A stretch of 64,000 bases of DNA from Amphritea pacifica (GTDB lineage Bacteria; Pseudomonadota; Gammaproteobacteria; Pseudomonadales; Balneatricaceae), in assembly GCF_016924145.1 (NCBI RefSeq), contig NZ_JAFFZO010000017.1, positions 42,006 to 106,005 on the forward strand. The letters run 5' to 3'. This document shows positions 49,363-58,888 of this stretch, piece after piece; within the stretch, counting starts at the first letter, position 1, and every line of letters begins with the position of its first letter. The translations under genes were made by a program, and so were the position numbers. The notes beneath the pieces were generated by a model. That model had not been told where the DNA came from, did not search any database, and worked only from the letters and a program-made list of their open reading frames with translations.

Positions 49363-50863
49363 GGCCATACACCTCCTGCCAACGCTGACAAAGCTCAACC
49401 ACGGGGGCTTCTGCCGGAACAACATGTCCATAGGCCATACGTAACCAGTGGCGGGTCAGAGACTTGAAAAAATCCGCTTCACTGGCACTGCGGTGATCTA
49501 TCACCAACTGCTCACACTCGCCCTCGGTAGCGCTATCGGGAATCTCGATATGTTCCTGAGTCACCAGATAGACCAGCGCCCCCCGATAGAGCAGGCTCAA
49601 CGCCTCCCTGAAGGCGCCTTCAGCAATCAGTCTCCGGGCTTCGCCGGCGGGATCGTCTGGCAGTTGGTCAGGGCGTAAGTCCAGACCAAATAACTCCACC
49701 GGCCGGCTTCGGCCTTTGCGAACCGGGCGTCTCTGAAAACCTCTGAACCACTGACTATTCTTGGCAACCTGGTAGATCAGAAATACCACCAGGGCAATAC
49801 CGGCTATCCATATCAGGATTTTGCCAATACTGGCACCACCTTGCATAACATCACCGACGCCATTAAACAGCTTCGCCAGCAGCTCGATGAACCCGTTCTC
49901 TGAATCGCTGTCAGGTTCCGGCTGACCGGTATATTTCCAGTAGTGGGTCTGCTCATAACGGCCAAAGGCTTCATCCTCCAGCACTTTTTCGATGAGCGGC
50001 TTCGCATCCCGGGCACTTACCTGCTGCGCCGCATCTGCGGGTGTACTGATCAGCGGAACGGCCAGCGCCAGAACAGCCGCCAGCATAACAGCCGCAACAG
50101 TGCTGACGGAACGACTTGCAGCGCCAGATTTAAAACGTTCACTGGTCCGGCGGAAGTTGATTTCAATATCCCAGGCTTCCAGCTCACTGCGTCGATTGAG
50201 ATAGAGGGTAAACCCGGCTGCCACATAAAAGGGTGCAATAACCGACATACAGAGCAGGCCTCCGGCAAACTGCAACCAGTCACCAATCCGCCCCGGAGCC
50301 ATCAGCAGATCACCGAAACTGGTCCAGCGAAGGTCTTCCGGAATCAGCATAAAAATGACGGTGATAAACGCCATCTCCAGCACCGTTTCCAGATGGATGC
50401 CAATCACCGTCAGCCAGGCAGCAGCACTCTGATTTCGTCCCAGCACCCGCAAACGATCACGACGAGCACTCCCCTTCAGCTGTTCCAGCAAGGCCACCGG
50501 CAGCGTAAAGGAGCGGGAGGGATTAAAACGACGCAAGGTGAGGTTAAGTAATAACTGCGGCCGGACCACTGACCACCATTGCCGCAGCACCGTTTTCACC
50601 GGTAACTGCTCACCAAACACAGCCCGGCTTAACCAGAACATCAACGGTGGCTCGTACAGCGGTTTAAACCACCAGATAATCAACATCAGCCAGCCAAGCT
50701 CATCAGATAAAAAGAGGAACAGAAGCAGCCCCAGCGGAACAGCAGCGCTGAGCCAGAGCAACCAGAGCGGCTTAAACCACCGCCGTGCCAGTGCAAAACC
50801 GAGATCTATCGCTTCCCAGGATGTTCGTTGACGCAGGGATATTTCTAGCTTATCGAGCTCCAT
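49349..50863 (-). CDS. DUF4129 membrane protein
   Basis: A 504-residue polytopic protein. The N-terminal half has several helices (LWLSAAVPLGLLLFLFLS, LETVLEMAFITVIFML). After a middle loop and one more helix (ILIWIAGIALVVFLIYQV), the DUF4129 part follows (EARRLIAEGAFREALSLLYR, LTRHWLRMAYG). It overlaps both neighbours. Function unknown. Confidence 0.85.
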   Translation of the reverse strand: MELDKLEISLRQRTSWEAIDLGFALARRWFKPLWLLWLSAAVPLGLLLFLFLSDELGWLMLIIWWFKPLYEPPLMFWLSRAVFGEQLPVKTVLRQWWSVVRPQLLLNLTLRRFNPSRSFTLPVALLEQLKGSARRDRLRVLGRNQSAAAWLTVIGIHLETVLEMAFITVIFMLIPEDLRWTSFGDLLMAPGRIGDWLQFAGGLLCMSVIAPFYVAAGFTLYLNRRSELEAWDIEINFRRTSERFKSGAASRSVSTVAAVMLAAVLALAVPLISTPADAAQQVSARDAKPLIEKVLEDEAFGRYEQTHYWKYTGQPEPDSDSENGFIELLAKLFNGVGDVMQGGASIGKILIWIAGIALVVFLIYQVAKNSQWFRGFQRRPVRKGRSRPVELFGLDLRPDQLPDDPAGEARRLIAEGAFREALSLLYRGALVYLVTQEHIEIPDSATEGECEQLVIDHRSASEADFFKSLTRHWLRMAYGHVVPAEAPVVELCQRWQEVYGHVER

Positions 50864-51836
50864 CCGCCCCCCTGCCCGCGAACATAAAATAGAGAACCAT
50901 CATGATCCAGAGGATGATAGCCGCCACATATTTAACCGTGTTTGGCAGGCTGCTGGCGGACCAGAACGCCTCAATAAAAGCGGCCCCCAGCAACATCAGC
51001 CCCGCCCCCATCACCAGCGGAACGGCTTTGCCCGCCTGTAGTTTAATCGCATCCAGCCGACTATAGCGGCCCGGGCTGATCACCCCTCGCCCAATCATCA
51101 GGCCAGCAGCACCGCTGATCACAATGGCTGTCAGCTCCAGCGCCGAATGACCACAAACAAAAGGCCAGAATGTATCGGTGTAACCCAGCCCGGACAGATA
51201 GCCGGCCACACCACCGATCACGATACCGTTATAAAACAGGGTAAAAACCGTTCCAACCCCGGCCAGAATACCCATCGCGAAAGTACGAAAACCGATACCG
51301 ATATTGTTATAGATATAGAAACCAAACATCACAAAATCAGAGTCGGCGCTACGTTCAAGCGTGCGTCCGGGGCGGGCATTATCCGGGCGGTACATCTCCT
51401 CCATATTGCTGATTTCAGCATCACTCATCAGGCTATGGATGAAGGTATCATCGATCATACAGTAACCGCCCACCAGTAGCGCTGGCAGGAGAAACAGCGC
51501 CAATGCAACCCAGACATAACCGATATTGAGTCGCAGGCTGACGGGAAAATCACTGGCAATAAATGTCAGCAACCGCCACAACCAGGCCCCCCGGCGGGTA
51601 TAGAGCTGCTGATGACCACGCAACACTAGCCGGTGGAGAAAACCAACCAGTTGAGGGCTGTAGCGCCGCGCCCGGGATAGCGCATAATGATTGCACAACT
51701 GACGGTAAAGCTGTGGCAGATCGGCAGGCAACTCCTCGGAGGAGCGACGCAGCCGAAAGGTTTCTAACTGATCTAACTGTTGATCCAGACGGTGCCACAG
51801 AGGCTGATAGCGCTGTTCAAACTGTTCCTGTTTCAT
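50850..51836 (-). CDS. SpoIIM-like membrane protein
   Basis: About 328 residues. A hydrophilic N-terminal helical part rich in Arg, Gln and Leu is followed by five or so helices. The stage II sporulation M pattern is clear: NNIGIGFRTFAMGILAGVG, TLFYNGIVIGGVAGYL, GHSALELTAIVISGAAG. In non-sporulating bacteria this family is of unknown function. ATG 51836 follows GGGGGAG and overlaps the RDD stop (ATGA). Confidence 0.88.
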   Translation of the reverse strand: MKQEQFEQRYQPLWHRLDQQLDQLETFRLRRSSEELPADLPQLYRQLCNHYALSRARRYSPQLVGFLHRLVLRGHQQLYTRRGAWLWRLLTFIASDFPVSLRLNIGYVWVALALFLLPALLVGGYCMIDDTFIHSLMSDAEISNMEEMYRPDNARPGRTLERSADSDFVMFGFYIYNNIGIGFRTFAMGILAGVGTVFTLFYNGIVIGGVAGYLSGLGYTDTFWPFVCGHSALELTAIVISGAAGLMIGRGVISPGRYSRLDAIKLQAGKAVPLVMGAGLMLLGAAFIEAFWSASSLPNTVKYVAAIILWIMMVLYFMFAGRGADGAR

Positions 51837-52537
51837 CGACTCCCCCGGGTCAGCCACGCAGCATATCCAAGTATCTCTTTCACTGCAGCGGGCCCCCGTT
51901 TACCGGTGACCGGATAGAGTGAGGTCGCCAGTTCAATCTGACGTTCCTGACTCAACTGCGGACAACGCTCGGCAAACCGGATCAACTCACGCTGCTCATC
52001 GACACTGAGATCAACAGGAGGTCGCAGGCTTTCCGCATTGGCTAATTTAATCCGTTCCAGATCGGGTTCCCGATAGACAACCAGAGTCCCTGCCGCCAGA
52101 TCGCCAAGACGCTGAAAGTTATTGTTAATTAGCATTGATAACAAACCGGTAGCATACAGAAATGGCAGAAAATCAGCGGCCCTGAGCAGATTGCGAATCA
52201 GCGAAGAGGAGAACGTAACCGGCGTACCATTATCCTGAATAACCACCAGCCCCATCGATTTTTTGCCGGGTGAGGCGCCGTTATACAGCTCAAATACGAC
52301 CGGATAAAACCATTCAATGAGGAAAAACATGATCAGCATTACGGAGGTGCCCACACCTCCGAAGAAGGCAAAAACACCTGAAACCAGCGCATAGAGTACC
52401 GCCCGAATCAGCATATCAATGCACCAGGCACAGGCACGTACAACCGGCCCGGCCAGTCTTAACTCAAGCCGGATACCTTCGGGGGTTTCATGGCGTCTGA
52501 CGGTATCCGTCAGGGTCATCGTTTCTCTGTCAGCCAT
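51833..52537 (-). CDS. RDD-family membrane protein
   Basis: A 234-residue protein. The RDD domain starts with LRLAGPVVRACAWCIDMLIR; here the first Arg-Asp-Asp is altered to a Cys-Ile-Asp form. The second helix VMLIMFFLIEWFYPVVFE and the GASPGKKSMGLVV loop follow. A cytoplasmic tail of about 75 residues has no known domain. It overlaps the SpoIIM-like gene by four bases. Confidence 0.88.
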   Translation of the reverse strand: MADRETMTLTDTVRRHETPEGIRLELRLAGPVVRACAWCIDMLIRAVLYALVSGVFAFFGGVGTSVMLIMFFLIEWFYPVVFELYNGASPGKKSMGLVVIQDNGTPVTFSSSLIRNLLRAADFLPFLYATGLLSMLINNNFQRLGDLAAGTLVVYREPDLERIKLANAESLRPPVDLSVDEQRELIRFAERCPQLSQERQIELATSLYPVTGKRGPAAVKEILGYAAWLTRGSR

Positions 52538-52552
52538 CGGAAATATTACAAC

Positions 52553-53863
52553 TTAGTTGTAGAAAATATCCCGATATGAGGTATACAAAGAGGCGATAGT
52601 CATCGGCATCACAATCAGCAAACCTAATGCAAAAGGTATTGTGCCAACAATGAACAGGATGAAGGCGATCAGGCCATACAGCAGGAATGGCAACAGGTTT
52701 TTCAAACAGGCGCTAAAGCTTAGCTTCATCGCTTCAATGGCAGGGATATCATTCAAAGCAACTAAGGTCGGCGCAAACCAATAAGCCATTATCAGGGGGA
52801 TGAATAAAAGCAAGCCAACCAGCATCGGCAGAGCCAGAGCTGACATCATGCCAGGCCCCATCTGTTCAACTCCCCCCCCGATAAAGAAGGTCGCGCTGCC
52901 GATCAATACCCCAATAATAACGGAAACAACGATAACTCCGACCATATAGAGCAGCCCTACAAGTACTAACTGGCCGACATTATTGTTAAAACCACTGAAC
53001 AGGTGCCCGATCTCAAAATCGCCCCCCTCTGCCTGTTCTCTGCAGCCAAGCATAAAACCCGCAGTGATAATCGGATACACCAGTATCAGCAACATTCCCA
53101 CAAAGGGTATGAAGCTCAAAGCGGAAGAGATAACGACCCAGATTACCAGCGCCACTATCCAGGCAACCGGGTTCTGCTTAAAGTGCCCAAACCCTTCGGC
53201 AAGCCAGCTCCACCCATGGGATGCAGGAACCGAAACAGGCCCGCTGAGATCACCCTCTTCATACTCCTGACTGAGATCAGCCTGCGGTGCCTGATAAGGG
53301 TTAGCGGACGATGCGGCAGCACTCTCGTCATATGATGTTGCAGAAGCACTGGCAGTAAAAGCGCCTGAAGATGAGCTTCCGGAAAGCGTAGATGAGTGAT
53401 TATCCGAAGATTCAGGGGCTTCAACGGGTGCTGAGGTAAATGCCTGACCACTATCCTGAATCGCCAGATACTTTGAGACAACAATCTTACAGTCCGGGCA
53501 GCGGTCATCGGCAACCTCTTTAGAACCGCACTTAGGACATACTGAAGACTCAGAAGCTGCAACCGCATTGCTGACTTCAGGCTCATCATCGCCCTCAAGT
53601 TCAAAGGCCATTGCGGGCTTCACTGCCGGCTGCGGAGCAACCAGTTTAACGTCGAGGCCGATAGCGGTTAGCACGGCGACATATCGCTCTGCTTTGACCC
53701 TGTCCAGACCGCTTTTTATGAGGGTTTCTTTACCCGCCATCACCAGCCCACGGGCCTTGGCGTCACTACATTTGAACTTTTCTGCAAATGCTGTGATAAC
53801 GGTTTCAGGCTCAAAACCTTCAGTAATGGTGCCACTGAAAACGACTTTAAATTGATCTGACAT
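52553..53863 (-). CDS. zinc-ribbon membrane protein of BPSS1780 type
   Basis: About 436 residues and four regions. An N-terminal domain of about 80 (FKVVFSGTITEGFEPETVIT) also heads other gammaproteobacterial membrane proteins. A zinc ribbon follows (CPKCGSKEVADDRCPDC), then a Ser/Ala-rich linker. The C-terminal half has about five helices like BPSS1780 proteins (FKQNPVAWIVALVIWVVIS). It starts the seven-gene MoxR operon, 15 bases before RDD. Confidence 0.75.
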   Translation of the reverse strand: MSDQFKVVFSGTITEGFEPETVITAFAEKFKCSDAKARGLVMAGKETLIKSGLDRVKAERYVAVLTAIGLDVKLVAPQPAVKPAMAFELEGDDEPEVSNAVAASESSVCPKCGSKEVADDRCPDCKIVVSKYLAIQDSGQAFTSAPVEAPESSDNHSSTLSGSSSSGAFTASASATSYDESAAASSANPYQAPQADLSQEYEEGDLSGPVSVPASHGWSWLAEGFGHFKQNPVAWIVALVIWVVISSALSFIPFVGMLLILVYPIITAGFMLGCREQAEGGDFEIGHLFSGFNNNVGQLVLVGLLYMVGVIVVSVIIGVLIGSATFFIGGGVEQMGPGMMSALALPMLVGLLLFIPLIMAYWFAPTLVALNDIPAIEAMKLSFSACLKNLLPFLLYGLIAFILFIVGTIPFALGLLIVMPMTIASLYTSYRDIFYN

Positions 53864-54034
53864 TTGCAAATTTCCCTGTTGCGCCCTGTAAGAGTGGTTT
53901 TCATTCTAACGCCAACAGGATAATTCACAAGGCTTCAGGTCAATAAATTAAAGACAGAAAAGCATCTGAAATTAGACAGTTACTCACGCTTGACGGATTA
54001 ATAAGCAACCCGCAACACAGGTGTAGAGGGCTGT

Positions 54035-54421
54035 TTAGTCAGGCAGGTCAACAGAGATCTCTGTCCCACCATAGTGATGTACACGATCGTGCGCCCTGAG
54101 GTTTACCCTTACGATGCCTGCAGGAATCGCTACCGAACGCAGTGAACGGGTGAAAGGCTGCTCATTTACATGGGGGTGAAGCAGTGTCCGTGTAGCAAGA
54201 ATATGACCTTCAGTATCAACAACTTCCCACCTGTCAGCATAATGTTCCCAGCCGGTATCGTCATGTTTAAGCGTTACGCTGAAATCATACTGCTGGTTTC
54301 CACTCCGACCGACCGTCACACTCATCACATCGGCTTCCCCGGCAGCACAAAGTACGGGAGGCAGAGTCATTGCAGCAACGAGAGCACAGCACGGGACGGT
54401 TAAATCATATAGTTTCATCAT
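54035..54421 (-). CDS. secreted conserved protein
   Basis: A 128-residue protein with a signal peptide (LTVPCCALVAAMTLPPVLCA). The mature part looks like one beta-sandwich: VSVTLKHDDTGWEHYADRWEV-like strands, then RTLLHPHVNEQPFTRS and VNLRAHDRVHHYGG. The HPHVNEQPF segment is shared with proteins I have seen unnamed in alphaproteobacteria. Several His suggest possible metal binding, but this is a guess. Single gene. Confidence 0.65.
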   Translation of the reverse strand: MMKLYDLTVPCCALVAAMTLPPVLCAAGEADVMSVTVGRSGNQQYDFSVTLKHDDTGWEHYADRWEVVDTEGHILATRTLLHPHVNEQPFTRSLRSVAIPAGIVRVNLRAHDRVHHYGGTEISVDLPD

Positions 54422-54473
54422 AAGCTGACTATAGCTTATCGAGCGATGAAATGATCAGCGAACTGACTGCAAG

Positions 54474-55064
54474 TCAGGCTAACACCGTCCTGCGGCGAAA
54501 AACCACAATTGTCAGCAGAACCGTACAGGCAAGGGTGATCGACAGGGGAAACAGAACCGTTGTCACTGAATAGCTTTCCAGAGCCAGAATAGCGAAGCAG
54601 TTACGCAACGCCAGTGACAGGAAGAACAACTGGCTCTCCTGATGGGGCGAATCATAGGCTTTGCGAATAGTCGGGCCAAAGCCGAACAGATCAACCACCG
54701 ACAGCACCACGACCGTCCACAGAGGGTCCGAAGTTAAGTACCAGAACGGCAGTGATGCCAGTGCCGCTGCAAAGAATGTCCAGTCGGTTGCGGTGATACT
54801 GATATCCGCACGTTTAATAAATGCCAGCACCGCCACCGCGACAGTAAGCACACCCGAAATACCGATTGGCCAGGCGCCCATACCTCCATCAGCATCAAGC
54901 TGGGCGAAAAAAACGATCACCGTCGTCATTCCCCAGATAAACCAGGAAAAAACATGCGGCCGGATTGTGCCTTTGAGTATGGAACGAACATAGGGAACAA
55001 ACGCGACAAGCGCCAGAGCGATAGCTAAGCCGCTGAACAGCAGTTTAAAACTCGTATCAATCAT
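54474..55064 (-). CDS. multi-pass membrane protein
   Basis: A 196-residue protein with six or seven short helices. The start ALALVAFVPYVRSILKGTIR followed by PHVFSWFIWGMTTVIVFF resembles PQ-loop/SWEET-like helices, but no PQ pair is exact. No function known. It is 11 bases upstream of nothing else on its strand but lies next to the methyltransferase gene, which ends 12 bases before its start region. Confidence 0.65.
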   Translation of the reverse strand: MIDTSFKLLFSGLAIALALVAFVPYVRSILKGTIRPHVFSWFIWGMTTVIVFFAQLDADGGMGAWPIGISGVLTVAVAVLAFIKRADISITATDWTFFAAALASLPFWYLTSDPLWTVVVLSVVDLFGFGPTIRKAYDSPHQESQLFFLSLALRNCFAILALESYSVTTVLFPLSITLACTVLLTIVVFRRRTVLA

Positions 55065-55075
55065 AGCGGCTCACC

Positions 55076-55777
55076 CTATATTCTGTCAGTTTTTCGGCTC
55101 GTACCCTCTGTCACCCTGCCAGCGATAATCAGAGAAGTAGCAGCCCCCGTAGCAGGATGACGGGGTTCCTTTATTAGTCGAACGCTTAGCCCATTAGTAT
55201 CAAATAAGCTAAACCAGGTCTCCAGCGTCCTGAAATACCAGGGAGCTGGATCACAAAACTGATCACTGAAACCATCCCACGAACCTTCGCGCCAGCCATC
55301 ATAGTATTGGCTGTCTGCCATGAGTCCCGGGTGAAGAGTTTGCATAACAAACCAACCGCCTGGGTTTATCAGCTCTGGTAAGACACTGAACAGCCTGCTG
55401 ACCGGCTCATCCCCCAGAAGCGAGAAATTACACACCGCAAGATCAAATGTTTCACCTAACTGGCGCACCGATAACGCCTCATACGCCAGTAAATGAAAGG
55501 TACCTTTACACGAGGTTCTGGCATTCTCAATAAACCCCGGAATAACGTCAATGCCCGTTACCGACATCCCCTGAGCTGAAAGTTCACGGGCCAGCCAGCC
55601 TTCGCCGCAGCCAATATCAAGCACACTGTCAGCCTCAAATCCACAGATCACGTCTACTATCGCCTGGTCAGTAACCAGTCTGCGACTTTCAATCTGTTTT
55701 TCCTGAACGGCCCGGATCCAGGGCGCGGTGTTTTTAGCCCATGAATCGAGTATTTTGGCATCGTTAAAATCAGCCAT
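55076..55777 (-). CDS. class I SAM-dependent methyltransferase
   Basis: A 233-residue Rossmann methyltransferase. Motif I is SVLDIGCGEGWLARELSAQG; the acidic strand end is VTGIDVIPGFIENAR; motif IV region is FDLAVCNFSLLGD. The substrate is unknown; the nearest pattern is the UbiG-like small-molecule type. The membrane protein gene follows it by 11 bases, so they may share a transcript. Confidence 0.85.
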   Translation of the reverse strand: MADFNDAKILDSWAKNTAPWIRAVQEKQIESRRLVTDQAIVDVICGFEADSVLDIGCGEGWLARELSAQGMSVTGIDVIPGFIENARTSCKGTFHLLAYEALSVRQLGETFDLAVCNFSLLGDEPVSRLFSVLPELINPGGWFVMQTLHPGLMADSQYYDGWREGSWDGFSDQFCDPAPWYFRTLETWFSLFDTNGLSVRLIKEPRHPATGAATSLIIAGRVTEGTSRKTDRI

Positions 55778-55804
55778 AAAGCGACATCACCCTGTCATCA
55801 GTGG

Positions 55805-56194
55805 TTACTCAGACTCGGCACATTCCGGCAGGTTATTGCTGATGCAATACCAGGAGGCTTTCTGTGACACCCAGATATGCTTCTCCTCAGCCACTCCCGG
55901 ATCATCATCCAGCGACCCCAGCCTTAAAATAATATGCTGCGTATTATCCCGCTTAGCATAGATCTGGGAGCCACACTCAGAGCAGAAAAACCGGCGTTTT
56001 CCCGGAGAGGACTCATAGGAGCTCAACAGCGCTTCACCCTCCAGGATAAAGTCTGAGTCAGGCACAGCAGACACACTGGAAAAAGCCGCACCATGGGCCT
56101 TGCGGCAGGTCTGACAGTGACAATGAACAATCTTGCCAGGCTGACCGTTAATCCGATATTTTACTTTGCCACACAGGCAGCTTCCTTTAATCAT
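55805..56194 (-). CDS. GFA-family zinc protein
   Basis: A 129-residue protein of the glutathione-dependent formaldehyde-activating family. The zinc ligands are Cys6/Cys8 (GSCLCGKVKY), Cys25/27/30 (HCHCQTCRKAHG) and the later FFCSECGSQIY. Most members are not shown to act on formaldehyde. It lies between the two methyltransferase genes. Confidence 0.88.
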   Translation of the reverse strand: MIKGSCLCGKVKYRINGQPGKIVHCHCQTCRKAHGAAFSSVSAVPDSDFILEGEALLSSYESSPGKRRFFCSECGSQIYAKRDNTQHIILRLGSLDDDPGVAEEKHIWVSQKASWYCISNNLPECAESE

Positions 56195-56256
56195 CTGATC
56201 TCCTGTTACCTGGGTATCGCAGATAGAGATTGTTCTGAAAAACCATCAGCGTTGGT

Positions 56257-57075
56257 TCACACCTTTACACCACTGGCAATCAGGGCCGGGGCAGCAAACG
56301 CAACCTGCCCCCCTGCCACTGTAAACGCGCTTAAAACCGTTTCCGCCTCATTCAGAATTAACGCTATCTGCGCTTCTTGCAACTGCACCCCCATCACTGG
56401 CAGCCAGCCCCGCAGATCTGCTTCAACCATCGTTTTAATATTGGGAAAACGGGCCATCCCCTGATGCGTATCAACCGCCACAAAAGCGGCTCCGGCATCA
56501 GTAAGAAGCTCAGTGATCTGATCGGGATTGCCTAAAACAAAGGGGGCCCTTAATGCGTCTGCAGCCGCCTGCCCGGCAAGCCGCTGCAGCATATCAACTT
56601 CATCGGGATAGGCTTGCGAGTTTATCAGAGCATCCCAGACAGCCACAACAAGCCGCCCCCCGGGAGCCAGCACACGCATCATCTCTTTTAACGCTGCCTG
56701 CCGATTCTGAAAGAACATCAAACCGAACTGGCAGACCACCGCATCAAATGAGTTATCAGCAAATGGCAGCGACTCAGCGGCTCCCTGCTGCCAGTCAATT
56801 GCAGGGGCCAGCTGTCGGGCTATAGCAAGCATCCCCGGGGACAGATCAAGACCGCTGACAGAACCAGGATCAGCAACCGTTGTAGCGACGGTTCTGGCTA
56901 AAATCCCGGTACCACAGGCAACATCTAAAACCCGTTGACCCGGGCTGATCTGCGCGGTGGAAGCAACGATAGGAGCGAACTGCCGGAAAAGCGCCGGGAC
57001 ATGCAGTTCTTCATAGGCTTTGGCTGCCAGCAGCTCTTCATCGGACAGAGTTGCATCGGATAGAGGCTTATTCAT
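56257..57075 (-). CDS. class I SAM-dependent methyltransferase (UbiE-like)
   Basis: About 272 residues from ATG 57075, eight bases after AGGAG. Motif I is VLDVACGTGILARTVA; the acidic strand is VSGLDLSPGMLAIAR; then FDAVVCQFGLMFFQNR and VLAPGGRLVVAVWD. The substrate is unknown. It is unlike the other methyltransferase in the cluster, so they are not recent duplicates. Confidence 0.88.
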   Translation of the reverse strand: MNKPLSDATLSDEELLAAKAYEELHVPALFRQFAPIVASTAQISPGQRVLDVACGTGILARTVATTVADPGSVSGLDLSPGMLAIARQLAPAIDWQQGAAESLPFADNSFDAVVCQFGLMFFQNRQAALKEMMRVLAPGGRLVVAVWDALINSQAYPDEVDMLQRLAGQAAADALRAPFVLGNPDQITELLTDAGAAFVAVDTHQGMARFPNIKTMVEADLRGWLPVMGVQLQEAQIALILNEAETVLSAFTVAGGQVAFAAPALIASGVKV

Positions 57076-57311
57076 ACGACATCTCCTGAGCGCCATTCAG
57101 TTGGTCGCTGCTTTCATCCGGTTTACAGCGAAACATAATCCGTAAATACACCCGAAAACCCAGGCCGGATTAAGACAAAAAGCAGATTTATAATAGCGGG
57201 GCGCACATTCAAACTATAGTTTATCTATCAACTGTTAATACCCTGGTTTGCGAAACTGGCTGAGTATCACACGATGATTTAACCCGTTTCGATTGCACCA
57301 CAAGCAAACAC

Positions 57312-57794
57312 TTAAGCCTTCTTTCCTGCCACCGGTTCAGAAATATTTTCAATATCTACCAGATTCCAGGGCATCCCTTTGTGTCGATAGATTCGTTTTT
57401 TCAGTGCCGTATAATCCGCAACATCATGATCTGATCGCTGCCCGACCACGATACATTTGAGCACGGTGCTGCCATTATTGAGCAGTTTATGGGCCTCTCC
57501 CCCGGCACGATAACCAAGAAAATCCCCGGCACCTACCTGAACGGTTTCATCACCAATGGTTGCCTCTGCTTCTCCCTCAAGAATATAGACGCACTCATCC
57601 TCGTGATAATGACGATGCAACTCCGTGGACTCATGGCCGGGTTGTATTTCAATCAGATGAAAACCAAAACCGGTCAACCCGGTCAGGTCACCCAGAGACT
57701 TATTCCGCCTGCGAGCATTGCTATTCAGAAAATGGGTTTTATTAACCCCGTCATACTGCGCAATCTCAGCGTTGGTGATGATGTACTTTTCCAT
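57312..57794 (-). CDS. cupin-domain protein
   Basis: A 160-residue single cupin. Motif 1 is HRHYHEDECVYILEGEAEA with three possible metal-binding His and Glu; motif 2 is GDFLGYRAGGEAHKLLNNG. It is often annotated 'cupin', sometimes transcription-linked; substrate unknown. It lies next to a LysR remnant on the same strand. Confidence 0.85.
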   Translation of the reverse strand: MEKYIITNAEIAQYDGVNKTHFLNSNARRRNKSLGDLTGLTGFGFHLIEIQPGHESTELHRHYHEDECVYILEGEAEATIGDETVQVGAGDFLGYRAGGEAHKLLNNGSTVLKCIVVGQRSDHDVADYTALKKRIYRHKGMPWNLVDIENISEPVAGKKA

Positions 57795-57884
57795 TCAAGT
57801 CCCCTCAAAATAATTAACAGTTTCTCGTTTAATGAATCCAGAAGCAGAGCAGGCCAAAATGCTCACGAGTTAAAAATAGCATGA

Positions 57885-58037
57885 TCATGAAAGAGCGCTA
57901 TGCCCTTTCAGATAATCGATCAGAGCTGCGGCTCTGTGGGGCAGTAGCTGACGGCGATAGCAGATCGCATACAGATCTCGCTGTTCCCCTGCCAAGCGGA
58001 TAAAACCGGGGCCCGTTGCCCCATCCGGAGCAGCTCT
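57885..58037 (-). pseudogene. LysR regulator C-terminal remnant
   Basis: The minus-strand frame ending at TGA 57885-57887 reads LAGEQRDLYAICYRRQLLP and RAAALIDYLKGH, like the last part of a LysR effector domain. An in-frame TAA at 58038 cuts it, and no helix-turn-helix part is found before the gamma-glutamylcyclotransferase gene. Confidence 0.45.
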
Positions 58038-58096
58038 TTAATAACGGGTTGAGTCAGTAGATCGATTAACAATCGGGGCACTCACTGATATTAGTG

Positions 58097-58591
58097 TTAA
58101 ACCAGAGTATGCAGCGCCCTTTCGCGACTATCACGCTCGATATCCCCATCGTCAACTGACTCAACCCGCCCGATCCGGCCTATATAGTCAGAAGGTAGTC
58201 CCGCTTCCCGCGCCCCCACCAACACATGGTGAACATACCAGCTATAGGGTTTAAGCGAAGGATCGATCTGCAGAGCGAAGTAGGTTATCGCTTCAAGCTG
58301 CTCGCCCTGTTGATTTTGCAGCGACACCACTTTCTCACCATAACCAACTCCCAGTCCTTCAGCCCGATCCAGCGCGGGCTTCTCCGACCGGGGGATATCA
58401 AACACAACGCCATAAATACGATCATCGTTGCCGGTATACAATGCATCACATTTTGCCGAACCATCCTGACCCGCTTTATGAAAGCGCAGATCATGCCCAT
58501 CAAGAAAATAGCAGCCGACAACCCGGGCACCGGGTACACGCTGCTGCAATCGCGCTAGCGACATATTTGATCCGTAGGCAAAATAATACAT
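58097..58591 (-). CDS. gamma-glutamylcyclotransferase-like protein
   Basis: A 164-residue protein with the fold's start MYYFAYGSNMSLARLQQRVP and the catalytic-Glu segment ALDRAEGLGVGYGE. Members release 5-oxoproline from gamma-glutamyl groups. The C-terminal SWYVHHVLVGAREAGLP matches the AIG2-like group. ATG 58591 has no strong ribosome site. Confidence 0.85.
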   Translation of the reverse strand: MYYFAYGSNMSLARLQQRVPGARVVGCYFLDGHDLRFHKAGQDGSAKCDALYTGNDDRIYGVVFDIPRSEKPALDRAEGLGVGYGEKVVSLQNQQGEQLEAITYFALQIDPSLKPYSWYVHHVLVGAREAGLPSDYIGRIGRVESVDDGDIERDSRERALHTLV

Positions 58592-58888
58592 AGCGATTAA
58601 CCAGACCAAAATTTAATGAAGTGGTCGAAACTCATTCTGTAACTCACCATAACATATCACGGCAACTGAGGGGCTTAGCGACTACCGGTTTAGCACTCAA
58701 CCTCACAACAACGGGACAGATTTTGTCTTAAACGAAACATTCAACATCTTGAAGACTTATATGAAACAGTCAGTTAACCCCATTTCCGGTGGCACCTATC
58801 TTGCAGTTTCTCTTCATCAGCAGCAGTAATAACGAGTGCCCACACTGGACGTCTTTAAACGTTGTTCAGTCTATCGGGGAATGAACCT

